In this document: positions 1 through 11,218 of the stretch, one piece after another
Numbering within the stretch: the stretch's first letter is position 1
How the letters are laid out: every line of letters begins with the position of its first letter
DNA from: Circinella minor
Lineage: Eukaryota; Mucoromycota; Mucoromycetes; Mucorales; Lichtheimiaceae
Reading direction: 5' to 3'
DNA: 64,000 bases
NCBI GenBank assembly: GCA_016758965.1
Contig: JAEPRB010000029.1
Coordinates: 62,001-126,000, forward strand
Notes under the pieces: generated by a model
What the model was told of the DNA's origin: nothing
Databases searched by the model: none
Seen by the model: the letters and a program-made list of their open reading frames with translations, nothing else
Made by a program: the position numbers and the translations under genes

Positions 1-66
1 AAAAAAAAGAAAGGAGAATTAGAGAAAATAATTATTTTGTTTTGGATGGTTGGCGCGGGATTCTAG

Positions 67-2100
67 ACTCCCGTTGGTGAATCGATTTGATTTGAATGGT
101 AAACGTAACACAATCACTTATCGCAATCGACTTACTTCCCGACGACTTATTGAAAAAATTCGTGATCACCATGGTTATGCTGCTCGTCATCCAGCAGGTT
201 TATTCAAAACTGATTCAAATCAAACTATTTTTACAAAGTTTTTAAAATCGGCTCCAAAAACCACTAAACCAGATGGTGAACCATGTGCTGCACGTATTTT
301 GGCTGGTATTCCTGGTGTTGATGGTCGATTATTTGCTCAAAACCATGCTAATCATGTATGTTAAACTATATTTTTTAACATATATGGGAAAGAAAAAGAG
401 AAAGGGATGGATGGGAAAAAAAACACAAAGAAGAAAAAAAAATAGAAGAAAAAAGAAGATTAGTACCTATTTTTACTTATTATTATTATTATTATTATTA
501 GATTCAAGAATTGGATCCCTTCGATTTAAAACCCACTCGGGTTCTTTGTTGGGATGAAATAAATCCTGCTTTCCGAGGTTATAGTTCTTGTCCAAATGGT
601 CAATATGATGCTCAAACAGGCGAATATATCAATTTTACTATGGAAATTGGATATCAATCAACAAGTTATAATTTCTTTTCGATTAGTGAACGAGAACCTA
701 AAGGCAAAATCATTGCTTCAGTTACAGCACCTACTGGATATGTTCATAGTTTCTCATTGACACCAAAATATATTGTATTGGTAAGAAGAAGAAGAAAAAA
801 GATTATATCCAATCATTCATGAATTGAAGAATTATACTTAAAAGGAACTTATTTTTTATTAAAAAAAAAAAATTATTAGGTGGTTTTTCCATTATTAGCT
901 AATTCGGGTGCAGTGAAATATGCGTGGAATGAAAGTGTTTTGGATTCATTCTCATTTTATCCAAATGAACCTACTTTATTCTATGTTATTTCTCGAGAAA
1001 AAGGTCAACATTTGGTTACATATCGTTCAGATGCTTGCTTTGGGTATGTGTTTTTATTTATTTTAAAAAAGACACAGGGGAGAAGAACAAAAAAGTTAAA
1101 TATCAAAAAGAAACTGGAATTAATTTATCTTTCTTGAACAAATGGATTTATTTATGCATATTTAGCTTTAACCATGTCAATGCATATGAAGATGGTCGAG
1201 ATAATATCAATGTTGATATTGTATGTTACCGTGATGATACCATTGCGCATCAATTGACGACACGAAGCTTACGTAACCCTGCTGATATGAAACCATCACG
1301 ATTGGCACCATCCGAAGTACGATGTTATGTACTTAGTAGCATTGATGAAGAGACAATTAGTTTTATGGCTAATAACTCCATGTTCCCAACAACAACCAGT
1401 ATTACATCACGTATTTCATCTATGTGGGGTTATGTACGTGGATCGGCTCCCCAAGAGACAAATGATGTTGAAAGTTCTGCAGGTCCATCAACAGCTGCTG
1501 CTGGTTGGTACGCGACTCTTCCTGTCGCATCTTATGGAAAATTAGCTCAACCTTCGATTGAATTACCACAAGTGAATCCATTATATAAAATGCATAACTA
1601 TAAATATTTATATGGTCTTGGTTTTTCAGCTGCAAGTTCAATTGGTGATGGTACAGTTTGGGATGCCATTGTTAAAGTGGTAAGTTGATTAAAAAAGGGA
1701 ATGAATAATAATGATAATATTAAAGAAGAAGAAAAAATTAGAATAATTATGAGGGTACTTTATAATGCTTATATTTAAATTTATATTTATCAATCAAATA
1801 TATATATATATATATATTATATATATACAGGATGTAGAAACAAAAACAGTTGTTGCATCATGGCATGAAGAAAATTGTTATCCAAGCGAAGCATTATTTA
1901 TTCCACGACCTGCACAAGATGCAAATGACGAACTTCGTGAAGATGATGGTGTATTAATTAGTATTGTGATGGATTCTGCACGTGCTACTTCATTCTTGTT
2001 GGTATTGGATGCTTCTTCCTTGGAAGTTATTGCCAAATCAGAATTGGGTATGTTGGTACCCATCAGTTTCGGTCGAGGTTCATATAAACTTCGAAATTAA
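67..2100 (+). CDS. Carotenoid cleavage oxygenase-like protein (RPE65/CCD family), 5' end outside the window
   Basis: Exons 67-355, 502-780, 880-1043, 1166-1679 and 1831-2100, all with GT-AG introns and consistent phase. The reading frame meets a stop at 29-31, so the first visible exon most likely starts after the acceptor ending at 66 and the N-terminus lies to the left. Family hallmarks are GLPLVNRFDL at the start, an AQTGEYINF segment, GYVHSFSLTPKYIVL, FNHVNAYEDG, and the C-terminal EDDGVLIS block. The family normally cleaves carotenoids with a non-haem iron held by four histidines; in Mucorales such enzymes make apocarotenoids on the way to trisporoids. Here only the histidine of GYVHSF is at its expected place. 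The first (SCP for AHP), third (FNHVN for FHxxN) and fourth (FGRG for FHG) positions carry Cys, Asn and Gly. The fold is clear; catalytic activity is doubtful. Which paralogue (carS, acaA or another) cannot be decided. Confidence 0.85.
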
Positions 2101-2215
2101 AAAAAAAATTCAAGCGTCATAATTATTTGGCAGGTATAAATTACTTTGTAAATGATGGTGATGATAGGTAGTTATATAATTTAATATAACGTAGTAGTTG
2201 TTGGATTATTATAAA

Positions 2216-2256
<41 letters not shown>

Positions 2257-2321
2257 GCAGATATATATTTTTCTTATTCTAATATGTTGTTGTATATTAT
2301 GCAAAAAAAAAAAAAAGGTTG

Positions 2322-3041
2322 TTAATTATTAATACTTTGTTTGTTTGTGGATGAAGATGATGCTAATTGTGTTGGTGCTGTTGTTGTTACAGGTGAAAAG
2401 ACACTTTTGACCATCTCGTTCCTTTTTTTTAAAAAAAGATAAATATGAGGTTAATTATGCGATTTTCGATATGTAATTTATATGCATAAATATATGAACC
2501 GCTGTACCTGAGCTTAAAATTAACAAGGGTTTCTTTTAAGTTATCAAGATTCCTTACTGGTTGTAAACTATCAATTGCTTCGCTTCTATATGAATTGATA
2601 AATAAAAATAATACATTTTTTTTTTGAATAAGTGAGTAAAAAATGTACTGTCAAATTGATAAAAAAATAAATAAAAATAAGGTTCTCTCAGTAACAACAA
2701 AAGAAAACGTACGCTCGAGGTGCAGATACACCTTCAATCGTCATGAAGCCAGTTCCGTCATGATCACCTTCAAATTGATCATAGACAGTACTATTATGAT
2801 CAAGTCGACAATTGGTAACTTGAAAATGAGGACTGTAACTTTCTATTTGGTCAAGCTGTGCTTGTTCGTCCATGTCCACCATAATAAGGTTGTCTTTGGG
2901 AATTTCAGGAAAAGGTTCATCTTCGAAGACGTAATGAACAATGGGATGTTTATAAGTACTATGAACTTGATCGCGAATAACGACAAATTGTGGAATTTCG
3001 TTACTTGTACTGTGATTGCTGTTATTATTGCTATTGCTCAT
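2322..3041 (-). CDS. Small acidic hypothetical protein, 168 aa
   Basis: Three exons on the minus strand: 3041-2713, 2585-2508 and 2421-2322. Both introns are GT-AG and phases match, giving 168 residues ending in a Ser/Thr/Asn-rich tail. The N-terminus is Asn/Ser-rich. A more ordered core follows, with HPIVHYVFEDE, PKDNLIMVDMDE and SYSPHFQVTNCRLDHN, and then a short Leu-rich stretch (NLDNLKETLVNFKL) that could be helical. No signal peptide or membrane segment is visible. I do not recognise the family; the VHYVFEDE block looks like a conserved core worth a profile search. The gene converges on the carotenoid-oxygenase gene, with 221 bp between the stop codons. It is probably real because three exons join in frame and the codon content looks coding. 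Confidence 0.6.
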
Positions 3042-3998
3042 GATTGTTTGTGTATAATAGTATAAAATATAAATTGGAGAGAGAGAGAGTATAAAAAAAA
3101 AAAAAAAGAGAGAAAAAGAGAAAGAAAGCTTAATGAAAATGTCCGCCCTGCTTTAAGTTTTGTACCTTAAAGCAGTATCTGCATGATAACATCCCATTGA
3201 TTTCGTTTAAAATAATAATATGTCGCTATGGATACAAATTTAGTATGTCAAACTTTTAAATTATTTTTCATTTAATATAGCCATTGATACTTACCATTAA
3301 CTTGACAATTTAGTACAATTAGTATATAGTGCAATTATTTTAAAATGGATAAGTAAATTGAGGGGAAATAGAAGATAATAGATATCTCTTTTCATTTAGC
3401 ATAAAATTTTTTCCCTTTGTTATCAAAGTTAGTTGCAACCCTTTCCAAACGAAGTCCATTTGATTTTAACATTGGGTCTAATTCAACTGGAATAAAAGAT
3501 GCGTAAGAAAAATACTTCCTCAGCCTCAAGTTATCTTTATTCAAGTATATTAATATAATTTATTTACTTTGTTAGTATAATGAAAAACATTTTAGTAATA
3601 GTTAATTTTATGTTCATAAATAAATGTACCTATAATATATGTTATAAACGTGTTGTTGCAATAGATGAATATACTGCAATTATTAGGAAGGTTACCTATA
3701 TACTCTCAGAAGGTTCTCATTAAACTTGTTTTTTTTTGTCCCACCGTACACAAAACGAGAACCCAATTTCCATCACATCTAAGCCCATCATCATCAGCAA
3801 TATTACGATATATCAGGAGGTGGTAGTACCAAAAGCATAACCTATTATCGCAAATATATTTATCTGTTCTTGTTTTTCCTATATTATTCGTTTTTTGCTT
3901 TTCGCTTTTCGCTTTTCGTTTTATTATACTTTTTGATTTTTATACGTGTTTTTATAAACCTCATAACTCATACCCTTTTTAGTAATGCATAAAACATA
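3042..3998. other. Divergent promoter region between the 168-aa gene and the arrestin gene
   Basis: About 950 bp, AT-rich, shared by two divergently transcribed genes. It contains a GA-rich run (about 3077-3127), a 28-bp perfect inverted repeat (listed separately) and three to four copies of a CTTTTCG-type unit at about 3896-3920, just upstream of the arrestin start. No additional gene was seen. Confidence 0.5.
3148..3175. repeat. Perfect 10-bp inverted repeat with 8-bp spacer
   Basis: Arms CTGCTTTAAG and CTTAAAGCAG are separated by TTTTGTAC. It lies about 107 bp upstream of the minus-strand start at 3041, in the divergent promoter, so it could be a binding site for a dimeric regulator or a hairpin in a 5' leader. 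Function is inferred only from position and symmetry. Confidence 0.5.
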
Positions 3999-6155
3999 AT
4001 GAAACGTATTCTTGACAGTAGTGGTAAACAATCTAAAATCTCGTTTGACATTCAGCTAGATCAACAAAAATATTATTTTCGGGGTGATGTTATCGAAGGA
4101 CATATTTTTTTGCAATCACCTAAACCAATCAAGGTGAAAAATATTCGGTTACAATGGTTTGGACGGGTACGAGTTCAACTGGAGCCCACTTTACGTGACG
4201 AACGAGAACTTTTCAAAGAAACGACTTATATGGAGCTCCCTGAAACAGAAAGTGCAACAGAAACTGCAAGACGTGAAGCAGTTAAAAAAGCTGCGATGAC
4301 AGTGACAGGATTATTTTTAGTCCCTTCTTCCACCTCTAAATTAGCTCATTTTGTGGAAGCAGATAAACTTTATTCTTATCCGTTTTCATTTATCATACCA
4401 GAAAATACAACTTTGCCAAGTTGTACTGAGGTATGTTATACTTTATTTTATTTTAAATATTTATTTATCCATATTAGTAACTTTTAAACACGTGAAATTA
4501 TTAAAAAAAAAATGTATGGATGTGTAGAGCGAAATTAATGTTGGAGGAATAGTTGAATATATCATTGAAGCATACTTAGAAAGACCTGTTTCCGATTTTT
4601 CATCATCCATTAAAGCACAAATCCGAATACCTGTATTACAACGTATCGATACCAGTCGTCCTGAGCAAATAATTCCACAATCAGTACAAGTTGAATGTCG
4701 AGGTTCACCTTCTTTACAAAGAGAGAATGATGGTATGGCCATGATAACAGCAACTGTACCCAAAAAGGCGTTTATTCGGAGTAAATATTTTTTTTATATC
4801 TAAGCATTACTGTTGGTTACCATGGTAACATCTAATTATTATTTTACCCATTAATATATTAGATCAACCAGTTCCAATAACAGTTGATATTAACCATTTC
4901 GAACCATTTGAACGTAAACAAGCATTGACGATCGCGCTTGTTCGTGTGTGTCGTATTCTTTGTAAAGGAGCGTAAGTCATTGATAAAAAAAAAATCAAAA
5001 TGAGTAGACTATTGGGGATTATTTATGTGTGTATATTTATAAAACTCAAAAAAAAAAATGATTATATATATATTAGATCTTACATTCTTCCAGACTCAGT
5101 CATACATAGTGTCAAGGCAGACATTGATCTATCCAATGAAAACAATCTTTCCCAAACGATTATACGATCTATATTGATACCACGAAATATATCACCTACC
5201 ATCGGTGTTAATGCACAACTATTGGAAATCAGTTATAAAATACGTGTACGTGCACAATTACAACCGGACGATCCAACAAGAAGTTATAATAGGTCAATGA
5301 TTAATATTCCTATGAATTTTCAAAGTCTTGCACTTTTAACAGCTGAATTACCTATTGAAATTGGTACTCTACCTATGTCAGATAAATTTATACCCCCCGT
5401 ACCACTTGATCCACAATTTGTCAATTATCTCGATACAGCATCAGTAGCAAAAATAGCACCAACAACGGATACTGATAGTAGCGGAAAAGATGATGTAACG
5501 ACAGATCAACAACAACAAGAAGATAGGAATAATGTGACACCAACAACCGCAGAAAAAGTGCACATGTTAAAAAAGATGCAAAGAATGTTACGTCTATCTT
5601 CCACTACCCAGATTGAATCTGCTAAACAACTCATAACGGATAACAATGAACAAGAGATACCTATGACCAAAAATGAATTATTGTCACTTTTTGAAGAAGC
5701 TGCGAGTTTAAAAAGTAACAATAGTGATGAAAGTAGTATGATGACAGCGACGACAAGTGCAGGTGGTCGACATTCATCCATATCAACATTTGTTTCTTCC
5801 TCAAGTGAACAATCTTCTATAAGTCAGCAAAAAGTAATATTTCCTCCATCACCCACATCGCCTCCACCAACAGTACAGCAACAACAACGTCAATCGGCTA
5901 ATACACCTACAACAAAGAACTTACCAGCACCATATCGACTTTCATTGGGTCCTGAGTTTAGTACACCAATACTTACTTTTGTATCAAATGCAAAACCACA
6001 GCAAATCGACCAAGAACCCTATTGTAATAATAATAATAATAATAATAATAAGAAACTGACAACAGATGTAGCAAAATCAATAATTCATAAAGAAGAACAA
6101 CAAAATCATTATCGACGACGTATTAATAGTGATTCAATAGTATTAGATTTAAAGC

Positions 6156-6190
<35 letters not shown>

Positions 6191-6688
6191 GATATCAGCT
6201 CATCACCAGCACCATCCTCATCAACAAAACAACAAATCCGACAACACAAAAGACATGAATTAATATCTTCAAAATCATCTGGTGCAATTGAAGGTGGAGT
6301 TCATTATTTTTATATGTTTCCAGAATCTGACTCATCATCGTCATCTGAAGAAGAGCAAAGAAGAATAAAAGACAAGTTAAAAAAAAAGAAACGGAAATCA
6401 ATCCGAAAAAAACAAGAATGTTGCGCAACCACTCCGGCGGGTTTTGAAAAGCCAAATAGTGTTTCTGGGGTAAATGTAAACGAGGCACAAGTCGAAAGGC
6501 TCCAAATAATACGACAAAACAATAACAATGCACCATCATCATCCAATACTCCTTATCCAGTTACACATATTGATAAACCTGATGAATTATCGAATAGTGA
6601 CGCAGAAGGCTTGTCATCCTCTCATGAAGAAGATTTATTAGATGTTTTACAACGTCGTGATCGAAAAATTGCTAGTCGAATGAATTAA
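3999..6688 (+). CDS. Alpha-arrestin (arrestin N and C domains with long disordered tail), 801 aa
   Basis: Exons 3999-4430, 4528-4780, 4863-4971 and 5077-6688 give 801 residues with matching phases. The arrestin-N fold covers roughly residues 10-230 (DQQKYYFRGDVIEGHIFL, then YSYPFSFIIPENTTLPS and GGIVEYIIEAYLERP). The arrestin-C fold covers about 230-400 (PVPITVDINHFEPFERKQAL and NISPTIGVNAQLLEISYKIR). The last 350 or so residues are low complexity, with Gln, Ser and two poly-Asn runs, and basic and acidic patches. Fungal alpha-arrestins act as adaptors that bring Rsp5-type ubiquitin ligases to plasma-membrane transporters. The usual PPxY motif is not present; PPSPTSPPP and LPAPY are the nearest, so ligase recruitment would need a variant PY motif. 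Family assignment is firm; the cargo is unknown. Confidence 0.9.
6025..6189 (+). repeat. Two in-frame AAT microsatellites coding poly-Asn
   Basis: AAT runs at about 6025-6051 and 6157-6189 lie within the arrestin tail and translate as runs of Asn. Being trinucleotide repeats they can change length without breaking the frame, so this tail is likely variable between strains. Confidence 0.85.
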
Positions 6689-7360
6689 ATAAAAATATTA
6701 TACAAATTTTGTCAACAACATATGGGGGAGGAGAAAATATTTCCAAGAGAGGTAACTCACATGAGTAAAAAAAAAAAAAAAAAAAAAGATAATAAAATAT
6801 GAGGAGAGTGAATTGTAATCTAATCAAATTGAAAAAAAAAATCGTGGAAAATTATTCGACAATAAAATCATTTGTGTAATCATCCTAATACCAGCATGGT
6901 CGTGTGCTTTTGTGTGGGAGCTAAAAAAGAATCATGTTGTTATTATTATTATTGTTATTATTATTATTATTATTATTGATAGTTGCAGAAGAAAAACTTA
7001 GGGTAAATATATAACTTTACTTCTCTTTGTCCCGTGAGTTTTCTTATAAGGATATTAGTTTTCAGTGAAACACACATACACATAACAAACATACATCATT
7101 CATTCATTTCCTAATTTCATAATAATAATAATAATAATGATGATGTTATGGCAACTTACTCCGCAATAACTTAACTAATTTAATGTTGTGTGTGGGGAAT
7201 CAAACAACCCTTTTTTTTTGTGTTTTTCATCATGCACGCTCTGCAACTTTACACCTAAAACAAAAAAAAAAAAAAACTTTCGCTTACTTCTCTTTCCTTC
7301 TTCCTTTTCAATTTTTCTTCACTTTTTTTTTATTTTCTTACAATTTCAACTACTTTAAAT
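6689..7360 (+). other. Spacer between the arrestin gene and the truncated zinc-cluster gene
   Basis: AT-rich, with homopolymer A, two AAT/TTA microsatellites (about 6938-6976 and 7120-7141) and a pyrimidine-rich run just before the ATG at 7361. Nothing else is recognisable. Confidence 0.5.
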
Positions 7361-7611
7361 ATGTCACAATCACTTACCAACATTACAGATCATGGCATTA
7401 AACGAAAACGAAAAAAAGTTTCTTTAGGTTAGTCGCTTTTTCATATATATTTTTTTTAACTTCTTTCTTTATTTTTTTCCCCTTGATTTTTTCTCAGCTG
7501 TTTATATTATGATATGTTTTGCACAAATGAATTTTTTTTTCTCACTATGTTTTTTTTACTTCTCTTTAGCATGTGTGTTTTGTAGACGATCTCACATGAC
7601 ATGTGATGAAG
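7361..7611 (+). pseudogene. 5' fragment of a Zn(II)2Cys6 transcription factor, truncated
   Basis: Exon 7361-7427 codes a start, MSQSLTNITDHG, and a basic stretch (KRKRKKVSL). Exon 7570-7611 joins in phase and codes ACVFCRRSHMTCDE. This is the first half of a fungal zinc cluster (C-x2-C-x6-C) preceded by a nuclear-localisation-like basic run, as in GAL4-type and ERT1/RDS2-type factors. A donor follows at 7612, but the next exon, which should carry the second half of the cluster (C-x2-C-x6-8-C), is not in the window. The sequence runs into about 200 bp of A-rich tract and then into the oppositely transcribed PP2A gene. So the gene is either broken by rearrangement or damaged by an assembly error at the homopolymer. 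Confidence 0.75.
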
Positions 7612-7654
7612 GTAATAACAATAACAAGTTATATCCATCATCCATCCAGTCATC

Positions 7655-7657
<3 letters not shown>

Positions 7658-7690
<33 letters not shown>

Positions 7691-7730
7691 TCATATATAA
7701 AAAATTTGGGGAAAAAAAAAAAAAAAAAGG

Positions 7731-7782
<52 letters not shown>

Positions 7783-7872
7783 AGAGAAAAGAGGAAAAAA
7801 AAAAAAAAAAAGAAAAAAGAGTTTGAAAAGAGGTTTTTTTTTTTTTTAGTGATGGTTGAAAAAAAAAAAACA
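7658..7872. repeat. A-rich tract of about 215 bp
   Basis: Nearly uninterrupted A, with a few G, TTTG and T-run interruptions. It lies exactly where the zinc-cluster gene ends and next to the 3' end of the PP2A gene. A tract like this is a common assembly weak point and could also mark a retroposition or recombination scar. Confidence 0.85.
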
Positions 7873-7892
7873 TGTATATAGGAAATTTTTTT

Positions 7893-10800
7893 TTAGACTA
7901 GAATAAATAATAATAATAATAAATGATACAAAAAAGTAGTTAATTGAAAAGTATTGTTCTTCCTTTTTTTTTTTTTTCTTCAATTATTATTAATTAATTA
8001 ATATACCTGTTTCCAACGCCCTTGTGGCAAAAAACTTCACATCACCATCTGCATCGATGCTGAGCTTTTCCAATGTAGGTTTTACCATACTGGAAATAAG
8101 TTCTAACGTGGCTGGGTTTTGCTTTAACAGTGGTATCATCGTTTCCAACGATTTAGCAACATTAAACCGAATATTTGGAATAAGATCGGTTGATAAATCA
8201 ATTACTGTAGGAAGAACAGAATCTCGGACAGTGTTTGCTGGTAATGCATCGGCCATTGTCTATATTTATATATCAAATTTGATATTTAGTCATATATCCT
8301 CCCCCAAAGTATTATAACTTCTTCTTTCTCCTCATAAAAAAAAAAAAACTATCATACCGTCAATGCAAAAATAACTGTCATTCTGTGCAAATAATTATCA
8401 TCAGTTGCCATCTTTTGAATTCTTGGAATGATGGCTTCTTCTGCCCAACCAGCACCAAAAACTTGAGTTAATCTTTGAAGATTAGTTGTAGCAGCTTCTC
8501 GAATTGAAAAGACCTTGTCACGTAACCAAGCCATACAAAGATCCAAAAGTTTCTCTTCAAAGAATTGGGCACCAAATTGTTTTGCCAACAGAGGAATATA
8601 TTCAATAATAGCAAGTCGAATACGCCATTGTTTATCTTCTGATAATTCATGAATGGCTGGAAGTAATGCTTGTGAAAGACGTTCGATACCAATGGCTATA
8701 TATGTATAAAAATTTTTTTTTTTCGAGATAAGAAGCAATCGAAAAACCAGGAGAATTTACTAACAGCTTTTGCTACACACACATCCTCTTCACAAAAGAT
8801 TTGTAATGCATAATCCACCACCCAACTCAAAAGTAATTTTTTTTTTACCTTTATTAATCTCATCCAAACTGGAGATAACATTTAATCGTACGTCGGGGAA
8901 ATCATCTGTCAATTGTTGCAAAAATGTGGGCAACAAATACTCCATTGTTCTATAAAACAAATATAATTTATATAATTTAGTGTAACTCTTCTTTTTTTTC
9001 TTTATCGTGCCTCTTAAAATTTGCGCATTCATGCCATTTTTTTTATACTTACGGCATTTGTCCGACAATCAATGCCAAACCACTGACTTCCTTTGCAAGT
9101 GCAGCACGAGCATGCTGGTTCTCATCTGCAACGAGATCCCTTACACACGGCAGTAACCGTTCGATAGCGACGTCCTTGTCTATAAGCTGGGCGTATCCTA
9201 AGATCCCCACCCCATATATATAAGAATCCAATGATCAGAAGGCAAATAATGAAATTTGAAACCAGGGTTTGTGATTTTTTTCAGTATATTTATATGTGTG
9301 TGTGTATATATGTTTTTTTTTTGTGTGAATCTAACCGAACCATTTGCGTACCAGTGATTCGTCCTGCAGCTGCCGTTCTAACTTCCCCTTCAGGGTCATC
9401 CAAGAAACTAAGGAAAGGTTCCGTAAAATGTTCGCGTACAATAGGTTCACCAAATGCTTGAGCAATCTAAAAAAAAAACAGCACATCAAAAGAAAAAAAA
9501 AAGAAGAAGTCATATTAAATCAATTTGAAAAAATGAAATATATAAATCCATCTATAGTTTTTTTCGTTTCTTCCCCTGATTTTACCTCAACATATTCTGA
9601 TGCAACCATATATCGTACACGCCACGATTTATCTTCTGCAAGGGCTTTAAAGATAGGCAAAAGATGTTGACTATTTTGTTCTGGAGTAAACAATTTACCA
9701 AATGCTACAAGATCTTCTGCAGCTAACAAACGAACAGAATCTTGTGAATCTTGTGCTAATTCCTGCAAAAGTTCTAATCCTCCACCAAGTAAATCATTTG
9801 TAGATAATTGTTCCGCAAATGTCTAAACGTTTTTTTTTTTTTTTTGGATGTTACAACAAAAAGAGATAAAAAAAAAAAGCACTCCAATCAGCTCCAAGAA
9901 AAAACCAATTAAGTTTCAAATGATTTCTTTTTAAGAAAAAAAAAACTTACACTCAATGCCTTGGCAGCAGCTCTTCGAACCATTGGGCTATCATCACGTA
10001 CAAGTTGAGCAAACATACTATTAAACATTATAATAAATCAGTATAAGAACAATAAACCCCATCCAAATTTTGTCTTAAAAAAAAATATCCACATACTTTC
10101 TCAATTCAGCTTGTACATTGGCCGGGACTCTTTTATAAGTGGCAGCATAAAGCCCCGCAGCTGATGTCCGACTTGTGAACCATTCACCCATACTCAATCG
10201 CTTCAAAAGAGGCAAAAAGTATTGTTCAACATGATTTGGTGCGATATTATCAACAAGTTGACAAAGTGATTCAACAGCCTAATATACAATCAACCATAAT
10301 AACAATAAATCCCATTAATTACTATGGTAATTTTCTTTGTACTCGTAATTTCTCTTTTTTTTTTTTTAAAAAAAAAAAAAAAGAAATCAGATGTATTTAT
10401 ATATACCTTTTCTCGTACTGAAGCTTCCTCAACAGCTGCAATATTTTCTAATGGTACAAGTAAATGATAGGCATTTTCAATACCACCCAAATAATCAGTC
10501 AAGTTCGATAATTCTTCAGCCAATACAACCAATACTTCATCCTCGTCATCAATGCATTCTAAACAAGTATAAAATATTTTCGTTATTATAATACAATAAT
10601 AAATTCAGTGATACGAGAAAGAGTAAAAGCGAGAAAGAAAGAGAAAAAGGGGGATTGGCTCAAGGTGGCGCGAGAAGCGTTGCTCCCGAGAATTGATAAA
10701 GCGTATAATACATGTATATAAAGTCAGAGTTTAAAAGTAAAAAAAAAAAAAAAAGAGATAAACGGTTATGTAGTATATGGAATGGCAACGCGTATAATTT

Positions 10801-11218
10801 GTTTCACATTGGAACATAAAGCAACAATAACAGGAAGTTCTTGTTGTACGCGAAAATGATGAAGTAAAAAAAAAAAGGGGGGAGAGGACATGTTGATTTG
10901 TTGATTATTAAAATATTTTTTTTTATCTTATTTACCTTGAAGAAAAGGCAATAGCTCATTACGTGTTCGTTCTGGACCTAAAGCTTTTGCGATGACGGGT
11001 AAGTTTTTGATGGCATTCAATCTGTATTGAACATCTTCGTGCTTAAGTTCATCAATCAATAAAGCAACAGCGAACAAGTCATCTGATTGTTCTTGTGATT
11101 CCTGCTGTTGTTGCTCGGAAGAGGGATTGACAGTGTCTTCGTCCATATAATCTGTTGTGGTTGTTGTTGTTGCTGTAGTATTAGCCGATGGTGGTTGAAC
11201 CTTTGTGTCGACTTCCAT
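7893..11218 (-). CDS. TPD3: Protein phosphatase 2A scaffold (A/PR65) subunit, 625 aa
   Basis: Eleven exons: 11218-10936, 10558-10407, 10278-10097, 10017-9951, 9822-9586, 9466-9352, 9197-9053, 8949-8849, 8695-8358, 8259-8007 and 7897-7893, all in phase. An Asn/Thr/Gln-rich N-terminal tail of about 45 residues precedes HEAT repeats that follow the PR65 order: [128 protein letters not shown] and [10 protein letters not shown]. The protein holds the catalytic and regulatory subunits of PP2A together. Length is close to yeast Tpd3. The last exon codes only one residue part and a stop (ends ETV); if the intron at 8006 is kept, the protein instead ends ETGILIN at 7990. Intron 1 (377 nt) is unusually long for this window. 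Confidence 0.95.

Noticed and set aside
50..66. Start of the carotenoid-oxygenase-like protein at or near position 46-50
   Set aside because: The ATG at 46 is out of frame and meets a stop at once; the open frame begins with TTG. The family has sequence before GLPLVNRF, so an acceptor at 66 is the better reading.
6195..6546. Minus-strand ORFs opposite the arrestin tail
   Set aside because: They are shadows of the low-complexity coding tail (reverse of Ser/Asn/Lys codons gives Phe/Leu/Ile-rich frames).
7691..7873. Poly-Phe ORF on the minus strand
   Set aside because: It is just the translation of the A-tract.
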